DNA of 64,000 nucleotides from Cucumis sativus (taxonomy: Eukaryota; Streptophyta; Magnoliopsida; Cucurbitales; Cucurbitaceae), in assembly GCF_000004075.3 (NCBI RefSeq), contig NC_026658.2:4898001-4962000 (forward strand). Direction: 5' to 3'. Shown one piece after another: positions 41,420 to 52,639 of the stretch (within the stretch, counting starts at the first letter, position 1; each line of letters opens with the position of its first letter). The position numbers and the translations under genes were made by a program. The notes below the pieces were generated by a model. That model had not been told where the DNA came from and made no database searches. It saw nothing but the letters and a program-made list of their open reading frames with translations.

Positions 41420-42700
41420 GTATGTCTCCAACACAAAAGATAAACCTCAGTTAACCTACTATGTTTATCTAAGTTAAAAGCAAGCACCAAACATTATGCA
41501 ACTAAAAGCAGAGAACCTATAATAGATAAATAATTTCTTATCATCTGTTTAAATTAACTTAACAAACAGTACATAGACAGTATAATCAGGAAAAAGAATT
41601 TGATCATCTAAGAAGAACCAGAAAGCAATCATTACATAAAACCATGAGAAGAAAATCTGTAAAAAAGTTTCAATAACTTCACACAATCTGTTGAAATAAA
41701 CATAACAAACAGTACAGAGAAAATAGAACCAGGAAAATAAATAGACGATCTCAACCAAGTCCGGCTCTAGAGTAAAATTTCCAAATTATGGCTAAAGTTG
41801 AACTCATGGCTATAGCTAGACTGTTCGTTAGTTTTGGTCAGGCTGGGTGTTTTTTTCTTTTTTTTTTTTTGGAAGGGCATTATCAACAAGAGAACATTAC
41901 AAAAAAAAAAAATCATTAAAAGGAAACCGCGAGCTCCCAGAGTTCCACAAAATCAAACAATGGAAACAACGAACAGTCACGAAAAGATACTACAATCGAG
42001 AGATAAAAAAAGAAGAAGAAAAAGTGACGAACAACAACGAACGAAATGAAAACTAGATGATCGGAAAGAGATGAATGCTAAAATCCAAACCCTAAATGAA
42101 AAATGGCAGTAGATAAGTGGAGGAAGATGAATGTCGATTGAGGTAAAAAAAAAGGGGAAAAGATTAAGAGAGTTTCGTACCTACGATTTTCATACGAACC
42201 CGGGATTGGGTGACCGATTTTGGCGTTAGTGCTATTTATTGCCTTATGCCTTACGCTAAAACCCGACGTACTATACACACTGCTCCAAAATTTCTTTATT
42301 ATTTTGTCCCAAATTTTGAAACTATCAAACAACAAAATTGTTTAAAATATTTATACTTCATAACAATTTTTTTAATTTATTATTAACAAATATTGATATA
42401 TATTTATGAGTATATTTGATTGAAATAATCTAAAATTTTATTGTATTATTAAATATTTTCCTATATCAGGATCCAAATGACATACAAATTAAATTCAATT
42501 AAAATACAATCCAAAATTTACTAACAGACTGAAAGCAACAGTTTTAGGAAGTAGATGTTGATGAAGGGTAAAAGTTTTGAGATAAGGTTGACAAATATTA
42601 ATGAGATGAGATGATAATGAAAAGAATTTATAAAATATGAAAAGAAAAGAAGAAGAAGAAGAAGAAGAAAAAAGAATGAGTGAGGGAGAGAGATAATAAG
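41420..42700. other. Region upstream of the gag remnant and 3' of the pectinesterase
   Basis: No gene is recognised. Sequence around 42,030-42,280 looks leader-like on the minus strand (CCCTAA, TTCTTCTTC, CGTTCGTTG). A (GAA)n run lies at 42,649-42,670. The pectinesterase 3' UTR lies next to 42,706. Confidence 0.5.
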
Positions 42701-42706
42701 GAGAAA

Positions 42707-45700
42707 TTAAAACAATGAATAGGGTTGAAGCCATTGGTCGGCATCAATGAAGGATAAATTGAGGAAAGAGGAAACTTGAGTATCATTAAGCCTTTGAACA
42801 TAGGGAGCCCTTGAGCTCATATTCGCTCCTGCTCCACTGCAATTGTACTCTCCATAGAAAATTGTCCTGCACATATTTCTCATCTCAACGAAAATTTCAT
42901 AGTAATTTTAGGACAAGTTTAATTTCTAAATATTTTGATTTAATATTCCAATTTAGAAGAAAAAATATTTATTTTTTAGGTTTTAAAATGAAGAGAACGT
43001 ACTGGTCCCTTGCAGGGTCATTAAAGTCATTCCACCCCTCCGGCGCAATGATATCCGTCATAACAGTGTTAGCGAAGACGACACGAGAGAACGGCCGCCA
43101 CGCGCGGCCGAGCCACACTCTGCCAGTCCCCCCGATACTGCAATTTACAAAAGAAAATCCAGAGTTCTCGTCAGCGGAGGCTCTGCCGTGGGCAGTCACC
43201 GCTCCATTCACAAACTTCGATCCTTGCGGAACCGGATTCGCCATCGAAACCAACTGGCAACTCTACACAAGTTTTCAAAAATTGCGATTCTGAAATTAAA
43301 TTCACCATCAAATCCAAATGAGCGAAAAAGCTAGGGCTCCGATTTACCTCGTAGAAGGATCTTCCGTTGCCAAAGATGAAATCTATGGAGCCTTGGATGT
43401 AGCAATCTTTGAAGTAATGGCGGCCACGGTCGTCGTGAAGAGTGTCTTGAGCGCCAAAGAATCCGCAGCTCCAAAAAGCCGCTTGGTCTCCACCGATTCT
43501 AATCGCCACCCCCTGTGCTCCGACGTCTCCCGGCGCTGGAATTGGCGCCACATTCTTCCAAATGTTTTGATTTTCAGTTTGATAAAAACAAAAAACTAAC
43601 AAAATAATGTTTTTCTTTTCTTTTCTTTTCTTTAATAAGAAAGAGCTATAACTTTTTTAGTTTCATCTTTTTTTCATAAAATCAAACTATTTTTCAATAA
43701 TGTTTATTAAATATCTAATTATATCTTCAAACAATTAATTTGGACCCAACAAATTTAAATGAAAAAATCTACTTTAAAGTTAAGTTATATTAACTTTGAA
43801 GTTTGAAATTATTTTAAAAGATATTATTGTTAAAATAAATTAAAAATAGAATTGATTGTGAAAATGAAATGTAAGGATAAAAAGATTTTACATTATCATT
43901 AAATTTCATATAAAGAAGTGAAGTACATTGTAATAAAATAGAAAATAACTGAAATTACAAAAATATATATATATATATAACGAACAGAAAATGGACAAAA
44001 TAAAAGGGAAAAGATCTGGAAATGGAAAAATAATAATAAAATGAAAAAAGAACTGAAAATGGAAAAATAAATAAATAAATAGCACTAAGCATTCAAACCA
44101 AACAATATATATATATATATTCTTTGAGATAATTAATTAATAAATGTCATTTATTATAAGATTACAATACCAAGAATCTATTGTTTGATCAACAAGCACC
44201 AAAACAACCCATTTTTATCAATTTATGACATATTTGGAAAAGGAAGAACTCTCAATTCATGTTACAATTAATAAATAACACGGCAATTTTGATTTTAGAT
44301 GTTAACTATGAATTGACATTATATACATATGATGATTACTTTACAAATTGCTAATCCTATCACGTGTCATCATAGGATATACTATGAAGAAATTATATAA
44401 TTTCAAACATCCATCAAAATTTTCAATATCATGTAGATACAACGACAACTAATTATGATGACGGTAGTAAACTAACAACAAATCATGTGTCATCAACTAC
44501 TACATATTATGTCAAGTTTCTCAAAATAAAATTATAAAAAAAATAGTCTAAAACATAAAGACGTACACGAAATGTTGGGTGTAAAAGTGTTTTGAAGTTA
44601 AAAGAAATGCCTTATGAGTACATAAAATTTAAGTTTTGCATCTAATAAAAAATTAACCTTTATGTCTAACATACAATCATTAGCTTTCAATTTAATTTAA
44701 TGTCGTGATGTTTGTGAATAGCTTTGAAAATATCAAAAAAGTCATGAGTATACCTATTACACTCATCAATGAATTTCAAAAACTTTTTAAAATTCAATTT
44801 GAAATGCATTATAATACAACGCAAGGTGGTGAAATTTGAACCCAACACCTCTTGTCCACAAGTACAAAAAAATGTATCAAGTACAAACAAATGTTAGCTG
44901 AGTTAAGTTCGAAATTGAATTACTAAGTTCCATTTAAAAGTTTTTGAAAAGTATACTTTTTTATTTATTTTGAAAAGTACTTTTTAGCATCTCACAAACT
45001 CTATACATGCTTTGTATTGTGAAAATACATTAAATTTTAAGAACAAAAGTGACATGTTTTTGTTTTCAAATTTCAATATGATATTAGAAAAGAGTGTTAT
45101 TACGAAATAATGATGAAAATATTGTTTATAAGTTTGGTTTTTTGAAAAATTAAAAACAAAAAAGTTGAATGATTAGCAAATATATATATATATATATATA
45201 GTCTAATTAGATGTAAAAATAAAAGCAAACATGAAAGAAAAGGAAAAAAGATAATATGTAGATTGAAAAAAAGAAATTACCATGAAACTTAAATTCTTGG
45301 CAATAAAATTGGAAGAGAAGACTTGGACAGAGGCACTATAGAAAGTGCCATGGGAAGAATTGGCAGTGTCATTCCAAACAATAGCCGTTGTTGTATACCC
45401 TTGTCCTTGAAATGTCACATTTGCTTTTGTTTTTGGTACCATCACCTTCTCACTACAACATTATTAATCCAACACACCAAATTTAAAAGAAAATAAACCT
45501 CATTATGATCCAAAGTAAAAGACTAATAAAAACTCGTTTCAAAACCCTAAACCCTAAAAAAAAAAAAAAAAAAGAAAGAAAGAAAGAAACATAGCTTAGT
45601 ATAGTTTATATTAACATTACTAGTAAATTCCAGCATTTATCCAAATTATGTTTCGCTTGATGCTCAAGTTTGGTACTGCATCGACCGCTGCTTGGATGGT

Positions 45701-46102
45701 CGTGAAGTTGCAACAACTATTTTGATCAACACAAAAAATAGAAGTGTTGGTGGTTTCTAGTGGAACGAGAGCGGTAGGAAAGTTGTCGCAAATGGAACTT
45801 ATCACTGATTGATCATCTTCATCAGGGTTTTCATGATGGTGGTGGGGGTGATGATGATGAGGACAGTCGACGGGATCGCCAAAGACGACAAGGTTAGAAA
45901 GAAATGAAGGGGTGGGATTGATCATGAAGAGGAAAGCAAGAAGAGGGAGAAGAGAAGATAGAGTAAGATTGATGAGGAAATGATTATAGTTCATAATATG
46001 ATTCATTGGTAGTATGGGTTTGTAGAGGGTATATACAATAGAAGGAAGAAGAAAAGTGTATATAAGTAATAATATGGAATGAAAGTTAGAGAAGAAATGC
46101 AT
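42707..46102 (-). CDS. Pectin methylesterase (pectinesterase)
   Basis: Five exons: 46,102-45,621; 45,452-45,281; 43,554-43,348; 43,262-43,003; 42,866-42,707. All are GT-AG and in phase, giving up to 426 aa. Family blocks are present: [27 protein letters not shown] (transition-state Gln), [15 protein letters not shown] (catalytic Asp), [11 protein letters not shown]-type ITAHGRAS block, [14 protein letters not shown] (catalytic-site Arg and Trp) and [11 protein letters not shown] near the end. The enzyme removes methyl esters from cell-wall homogalacturonan. There is no PMEI pro-region; the N-terminal part has a hydrophobic segment and an unusual His-rich HHHHPHHHH stretch. The likelier start is the ATG at 46,006 (residue 33), which begins a signal peptide and suits the TATA-like run at 46,115-46,134; the frame is open to 46,102. 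Subgroup is closest to the PMEI-free plant enzymes (QRT1/PME15 kind). Target tissue unknown. Confidence 0.93.
43555..45280 (-). other. Large intron 2 of the pectinesterase gene
   Basis: AT-rich intron of 1726 bases with TA microsatellites near 43,964-43,979 and 44,105-44,120. On the minus strand near 44,828 there is a tRNA B-box-like GGTTCAAATTTC. No coding content. Confidence 0.7.
45180..45200. repeat. (TA)n microsatellite
   Basis: About ten TA dinucleotides in the large pectinesterase intron, just downstream of exon 2. Confidence 0.85.
45541..45592. repeat. Telomere-like AAACCCT pair followed by A/GAAA run
   Basis: AAACCCTAAACCCTAAA is followed by a poly-A tract and (GAAA)n in the first intron of the pectinesterase gene. 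Two units of the plant telomere motif may be a chance telo-box or a poly-A-tailed insertion scar. Confidence 0.5.
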
Positions 46103-46114
46103 AAAATAAGATAA

Positions 46115-46134
46115 ATATATATATATATATATAT
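46115..46134 (-). promoter_or_regulatory. TA run, likely TATA region of the pectinesterase gene
   Basis: A TATATATATA run lies directly 5' of the frame's first ATG (46,102) on the minus strand. If it serves as TATA box, transcription would start near 46,080-46,090, downstream of that ATG, favouring translation from 46,006. Confidence 0.35.
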
Positions 46135-46199
46135 GAGTGGAAAAGAGAGAAATAGGATGGACTTTAAGTCAAAGGGTTTGGATGCCATGTCTTACAATT

Positions 46200-47090
46200 C
46201 ACCCACTCCAACTGGACCTTATTACTTACACACCAATCCCTCTCTCTTCCAAATACTTTTTTTCTTTTTTAATAAATAAAACTCCTAAAAGAATTAAGGG
46301 TTTTTTTTGGAGTACTAAGTTGGATACTATACTTCTTAATTTTGTTTAAATGATTGCATGTGATGAAGCATATATATATATACCCAAGTTGGGCTAAATT
46401 TTGGGCCTAAATTTAAGCCATTTTAACAGAGCCCATTTTGGCCCCCAAGTTTAATTACTTTCTATATGTTTCTCACTTTTAAATGAAGGAAACCATCACA
46501 GAAAACAGACAGATATGGTCTTCGATTTCTTCAACTTTACGAGCTTAAAGCAAACAGATTTGATCCAACGTTCTACATACAGTATTGGGTTTCACTCTCA
46601 AATGAAGGTCGCTGAAGTCTTTCTCATTCTCTGATTATGGATTTCTTTTTGCTTTAGGAAGATGAATCTGCAGTCGGTGGGTTTCAGTTTTGTGTTGAAT
46701 AGGCTTTGGCATCGGAAAGATGAATTGACGGGTGGTTTTTGGCTGAGTAAAAAAAATATGTTGGTGTGTTTTAATTCTTATCAAGTAAACAATGATTAAA
46801 TCAATGAGTATGTTAGTTTGTTAGTCACATCTAATTTTTCCATTCATCTCTTACTGCTCTTCTTCTGGAAGTTGCTCACTCTATTTATCAGCTCTCACAA
46901 CTTCTCCACTCTTTCAATCAATGAGAAGAACTATGTTTATTCAATTTTCTCACTTCTACATTTCCTTTATAAATACTATATCCAACCCTTGTAAATTCAA
47001 ATTTATATGTTTTTTTAAATTGTGTAATTTTTAAAAATAATGTCAAAAATAGTGTAGGTGAAAAACAATTGACAAAAATATATAGTGTTG
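46200..47090. other. Intergenic, no gene seen
   Basis: AT-rich sequence upstream of the pectinesterase. The frames present are short and unrecognised. Confidence 0.55.
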
Positions 47091-47099
47091 AGAAATCAT

Positions 47100-48530
47100 G
47101 TACACAATCCATGACTAGGGTAAACTGTGGATCGGGTATACGTCTATGGGTCAAAATCGTGGACTCAGTATACGTTTATGGGGTCAATCATGGACCTGGT
47201 CCACGATAGTGACTGAAGTCGTATCCTCCATACACAACTTTACTCACATGTAATCTTTAATCTGCAGTTGACTGTCACATCTGTCTGATATGTAAGGTGT
47301 CGTGTCTTTGATACACGACTTCGTAAAACCCTAGTCGTCAAGCATTATGCTTTCCATCCTTCACGATTCTTCCTTCCAACCTTCACAAAAATTCAACTGA
47401 TATCCTTCACGAAAAATCAACAACCCTTCCATCTTCAAGAAAAATCAACAACCAAAAGCCTCCCTCTTCCATTTGACTCTTCATCCATTGTTCCATCCTT
47501 CACGAAAAATCAACAACCAAAATCCTTCCTCTCTTTATGAAAAAAAGTATTCCTTCCTTCTTGTTCTACCTTTCGATTTCACCATCCTACGAGGTATGTT
47601 TATTTTCTTTATTTTTATTGTACTATACTTTGATTTTGTTGAATTTAACTTAGTCGTGGACAGAGTACACAGTTTTCTTTTGTTGAATAATGCTTAAATT
47701 GTAATTCTTGAAATGATTTGATTTTAGAAAAATTATTTGATTTTAGGTATATTATTTGATTTTAGGTATATTCTTTTTGGAGAATTTAGAATCTCATGTT
47801 TGAATAACCTATTTTAGGGCTTGAATTCATGTATATATATTGATTGCATTTTTGTAAAGCTTAGGGCTTCAATTCATGTATTGATTAGGCATTGTAGAGT
47901 TTAAATGTAATTTAGGTATACATAGAGTTTGGATTTGGGTAATTAGAGTGATGTATCTTTAATGGTGGTTCTGATATTTTTTTAAATTTAACCGTTGATT
48001 AAATATGTCGATGTGACCTGAATATCTAGTTATTCTTGAACTTAGTAATGATGGGGATAGTGATATAGATGTAGAGGTTGATGAGTTATTTAGAAATGAA
48101 GAAAATATGGAGCATGAAAATGAAATGATACGGCCATCTGAGATATTTACACAAATAGATTGGGACATTGATGATTCTGTTAGTGAACAAGAGTCTACAT
48201 TGGGAAATAGGAATGTATATGTAGACAATTCTTGTTTAATTCAAAAAGGAATGTTATTTGACTGTAAAAAAGATCTTCAGATGGCCGTTAAAAAGTATTG
48301 TGTGATAGAACAATACAAAATTGTTGTAGTTGAATCAAACCAACAATGGAAAGAAGACTGTAACCGGAGGTTAAGTGGAAGTAGGCATAAGTGCTACTAA
48401 ATGTTTGAACTTACTAAGCTCGAAGGAGAACACTCGTATCTGTATTCAATTCAAACTTAACACAATATCATCACAATTTGATTCTAATTTCATGAGGGTT
48501 GAAATTCAAAATATATATGGTTAGAGTTGA
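47100..48530 (+). mobile_element. Mutator-like element (MULE) fragment
   Basis: The coding remnant at 48,023-48,400 and the repeats in front of it look like the 5' part of a MULE. Three short repeats (TGTGGATCGGGTATACGTCT and variants, period about 32) lie at 47,125-47,199. Then CCTTCACGAAAAATCAACAA-type repeats run through 47,380-47,520. No 3' transposase or right terminal repeat is seen, so the element is truncated or broken up. Borders are approximate. Confidence 0.5.
48023..48530 (+). pseudogene. MuDR-type transposase N-terminal domain, broken
   Basis: The frame through 48,107-48,400 has the plant MuDR N-terminal (DBD_Tnp_Mut-like) pattern: an acidic lead (DVEVDELFRNEEN), then GMLFDCKKDLQMAVKKY, IVVVESNQQWKEDC and NRRL. 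A TAA at 48,398-48,400 interrupts it. The same frame continues with FELTKLEGEHS...QFDSNFMRVEIQNI, matching the next family block, before ending at about 48,520. The C-terminal catalytic (DDE) and SWIM parts are missing. Decay by nonsense mutation and truncation is clear, so no protein product is expected. Confidence 0.65.
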
Positions 48531-50690
48531 TCTTAATGTTAGTGTGTCATTACTCCAAGAAATAATTAAAAAAAGAAAAAAATATGGTTAGAGTGTCAAC
48601 TACATACAAGTATGACAAGCAAAGAGAAAAGTACTAATGGTTGTTTTTTGTGATTAAGAAATCATGTAACGAGCTTCCATACTAATTGAGTGTCGTTGTA
48701 TGTTACACTCCTAGAACTTGAGTTGATTGATATTTTTTTTTATAAATTTCAATTTTAAATATAGAATTAAATAAAAATGCATTTTTATTCGCACCAAAAC
48801 CATGGTCATATTACAGACTTAAGGTAAAAAATAATCCTTGAAAGCTTAAAGAAAAAAAAGTTACCTAAAAATATACAACTTTTTCTTAAAAACTTAAAAA
48901 TTTTATAGCAAATCTCATAGCATTCTTTTAATTAACTGCTTCCAAGTTTCAAGACGAATTCTGCATTAAAACCAAAATTAAGACCATAAGAATCCTTTTA
49001 ATTAATAATTTTAAAATGTCAGTACGGTTTCAAAAGTAAGTAATACAATTGCACTAGGTGGAAAGAAGGAATTTTAAATGTTTGTGTTAAAAAGAAAAAT
49101 GTGTAGTGAAATTTTTAATGCAAGTGAACATAGAAATTGAAGTTGGCTCTAAAAAAGGGTAATAATCACAGAAGTTTTAGTTGGATGAGGACAAAAATGA
49201 GGGAATGATTAATTAAGTTTTGGAAGAATTAAATCATCTTTTGTAAGCATTCCAAGGAAGTCGAGTACCATCTACCCTATTTTTATTATTATTTAAAAAG
49301 AAATCGACTTTTTTTTATTCAATCTTCAATTTTCCCCTCTTTCCATTTCCACAATTTCCCCATTTTCAACGCCCCTTTTTATTCATACTAATCCATTCCC
49401 AACATTATTCCTACCCAATAGACTTATGAAATGATCAACTTTACTCTTTTATAAATGTGAAACCAACCAAACAAACAAGAGTAAGAAAAGAAGGATGGAG
49501 GTGTAAGAATAAAAAAGAAGTGATGTATATAGATGATTTTAAAGATTTTAGGATGAATAGTGATATGTTTGGAAGGGAAAGTGGTTTTAAAATTAGAATT
49601 AAGTGCATATTTTGGAAATCCAAGTGGTTGACTTAGTAAAAATGATGAGTTAAGTTAGATAGGTTTGAAAAGAAAAGAGGGGGAAAATGATGGGGTTTCC
49701 ATTTGAACCAATAAAGAAGAACGAAGATGTTAGTGAATGAGAAGGGGATTTGTTGTATTTGTTTAAAAGGAAATGGGGATTTTGACTTTGGCTAAAGCAA
49801 CCCTTTTGGATGGGTTTAGTGGGACCTTAAATTTGTGAATGTGTGTGTGATGTGGTAATGTGTTGATGTGTTCATGACCTTCCATTCACTCCCTCTTTCC
49901 ATTTTCCATCCCATTCTCTTTCTAAATTTTCACATTTTCTTCAACCTAAAAACAATATAATATTAATTAATAAATAATCGTTTTAAATAACAAATCTTCT
50001 TATAAACATTACAAATATAACAAAATAATGTAATTCACCCCTCGTATATATGTTAGTCTATCATAAATAGATTGTGACATTTTGTATTATTTTGGTTCGT
50101 TTAAAACAATAATATTGATAATAATTCTACACCTTTTTTTTCATGAATTTATACATTTTATTTTATTGTATATTGTTAAAATTTTATTTAGTTGAATTTT
50201 CCTCATGTTTTAGGTGCTATGTTTTTAAGTTTGTCGTAATTTAGTCTTTATGCAATGAATTTAAGATTTAAGATTTAATTTAGTCTTTATGCAATGAAAG
50301 GGTATCAATTAAGATTTAATTTTCCTCTCAGTCATCGTCATGGTTGAGATCGACCCAACTTTTTAACCTCCTTTCTCTGGTGTTCTCGAGGGTTCCTCTT
50401 CGACCACCACCCTTATCCCGAAGCAATGTATAAAAATCCATACTACCTTCATCACTTCGATAGCATGCATCGGTTTGATCCTTGTATTTGATCTTTTGAC
50501 TGAATCAAACTACACTTCTTAGAATTGTGCCTTCCTTCTTAACCTCACTGTACAAAATAAAGTTTGCTTCACTAATAGAACCTTGATCGAACTTAACCTG
50601 TCTCATGGGTGTTATGTGAAACTTTTGGATCATTTGCAACAGCATCATCACCACCTGGATTTTGAACTTCGTTTCAAAAGACATTGCTGC
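48530..50690. other. Intergenic, no gene seen
   Basis: AT-rich without recognised genes. A short tandem duplication with TTTAGTCTTTATGCAATGAA occurs at 50,232-50,315. A weak relative of the MITE-like family lies at 50,003-50,090. Confidence 0.55.
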
Positions 50691-50699
50691 TAGTATTAA

Positions 50700-50970
50700 T
50701 TTGCTTTTGTTGATTCCGTCTTTGACATATGGTTGGATCTTCAACAGTACTGATACCAATGAAAGAATCAACCATACATTATTCAGTTGTGCTGCGAATT
50801 ACTGAATCTAATCCAAGATCAACAATCATCACCACCTACTTTGCAAAACTCAAGACATTTTGGAATGAACTTGTCATGTATCGTCCTTCGTGTTCTTATA
50901 GAAAAGGCTCATGTGGAGGAGTAAAAGATCTCCATGCTCACTTCCAAACTGAACATGTAATGATGTTTGT
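50700..50970 (+). mobile_element. Ty1/copia gag fragment (fossil)
   Basis: The plus strand encodes a stretch with the copia gag (UBN2-type) pattern: YFAKLKTFWNEL, a Cys-rich SCSYRKGSCGG block and DLHAHFQTEHVMMF. This is a small piece of the polyprotein; the rest of the element and its terminal repeats are not seen here. It is broken. Its 3' side meets the CACTA-like segment, so it may have been interrupted by that insertion. Confidence 0.6.
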
Positions 50971-52629
50971 AGGAAAAAGTTGTCATAAATGGTCAAAATG
51001 CGTGTTTTTTTTTTGCAAGAAAAAACTTTGTTTTTGGATTCCACTTATCAATGCAGTTATTTGTTGTCATAAAAGATAAAAACATTAAATAATTTATTAA
51101 AATAAATTTGTAGAAAATTCACGCAAAGCCCAACCTCATGAACGCCTCTCTCATGGACTCCAAACGTCGCCAACCTTTTTTTATTTGATTTATTTCAAAG
51201 TTTACATTCTGTGTTTCTTTTGATATGGTCTCTTTAATATAATGACATGTTTCTAACTTTTTCCCTAGTTGATGAATTATTCTGGTAAATGCTCTATATA
51301 GGGCCATCATTTGCCTGATTTTAAGGATGTCTGCACCATCTCCCCCAAACATTCTTTTAATCACGTTGAGCATCGATCACCCTCTCCTCTCCCTAAGGTA
51401 AGTGAGAAATTTAATTTGATTCACACCGTAATGTTCAATATTAATTAATGGTTTTTAGTCAAGTAGTAAGAATATGATGTCCTCTAGAATAACTACAAGA
51501 AACTATGTATCAAATCTTTTTAGTTTCTATTCTTTAGTGTTGAAATTGATAATTAGGTTCGATTAACCATTTTGGTTTTTGAAAAATTAAGTTCATATAA
51601 ATTTTATTTCACTTGTGAGTTTCTTTGATGTGTTATCTACTTCCTTCCATTTGTTGGTTAGTGAACGCATATATGATATATCCAAAACTATCTTTTATGT
51701 TTTCTTATTGGGGAAGTTTTGGATCACATTGTCTACCCCTAATGAAAATATAGAGCTAATTATATTTTTGGACTTGGTCTAGAATTGGTACCTTGTGTTG
51801 GCATTACAAAGGGTAAAATCGTATTATATTCTTATATTGATGTGGAGAGTTCATACTCTAAAATGAGGTTTTATTTTCTTACTAGGTTTTGCAAAAATCC
51901 ATTGGAGCAGTGAAGTCATATTGGAGCAACGGTTTGATTTATAAGACTTTTTGTAGGGTTGGTAGCAAAATTTGGTTGCAATGTACTTATTTTAAGCTTG
52001 TTTACAGCAAAAGACGTCTCTACTTATTCTTTTATTGTAAACCATTTACCAAAAATGGTTATTAGTTTGTACAAATATTACAAAGTGTATGATAATGTAT
52101 ATATATTAAAATGTTGACTGTTTGTTTCCATACATGTGTGTTGTATTAGAAGTATTTTGTGATTGAACTAGTATGTGCAATGATAGGGCGACAAGAAGAA
52201 TAGGGAATGTTATTTAATGTATTTTATTGTAAAAAGATGCAGTAATAAAGAAGTATATGACATTTCATTTTTAAAAAAAGATTGTAGTAAAGGTATCCTT
52301 GACGTTCAATGATCGTCATGATCGACATATTCTTGATCGGAAAAAAATGTCAAATTATACGAATTTGTAAACATTTTATAATTGTCGTCAATATGCAAAG
52401 AATGACATATAATTACTCTAATATGTGTGAGCTAATGACAATTAGTTATTGTCATAAAATATAAAATAATGACATTATTATTTGTCAATAATACTACATA
52501 TGTGACATTTATTTTCAAACTGTCGTAGATAATTATTATTTTACCAATGATACAATGACTGAATAAAACTGTGAATAATTTTAAAGATGACAGATTTTAA
52601 CTATTGTCTATGTCATTTTTCTTGTAGTG
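50965..52629. mobile_element. CACTA-like non-autonomous element (right end clear, left end tentative)
   Basis: The right end TGTCATTTTTCTTGTAGTG (52,611-52,629) is the reverse complement of a CACTACAAGAAAAATGACA-type terminus, diagnostic for plant CACTA (En/Spm) elements. The preceding ~340 bases are packed with subterminal TGACA/TGTCA motifs, such as the near-palindrome ATGACAATTAGTTATTGTCAT at 52,435-52,455. The left end is tentatively at TTTGTAGGAAAAAGTTGTCA (about 50,965), which resembles the terminus after changes and is followed by another TTGTCATAAAAG at 51,066. No transposase is seen, so it would be a deletion derivative of about 1.7 kb. Confidence 0.55.
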
Positions 52630-52639
52630 ACTTGATGTC

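Noticed and set aside
43318-43599. 93-codon plus-strand frame
   Set aside because: It overlaps pectinesterase exon 3 on the opposite strand and carries no recognisable motif.
50505-50771. 88-codon minus-strand frame near the copia fragment
   Set aside because: The gag-like similarity is on the plus strand; this frame shows no family pattern.
51485-51510. AACTACAAGAAACTATG as the left CACTA terminus
   Set aside because: It lacks the leading C and the TGACA-type subterminal motifs next to it. The TTTGTAGGAAAAAG site near 50,965 fits somewhat better, though neither is certain.
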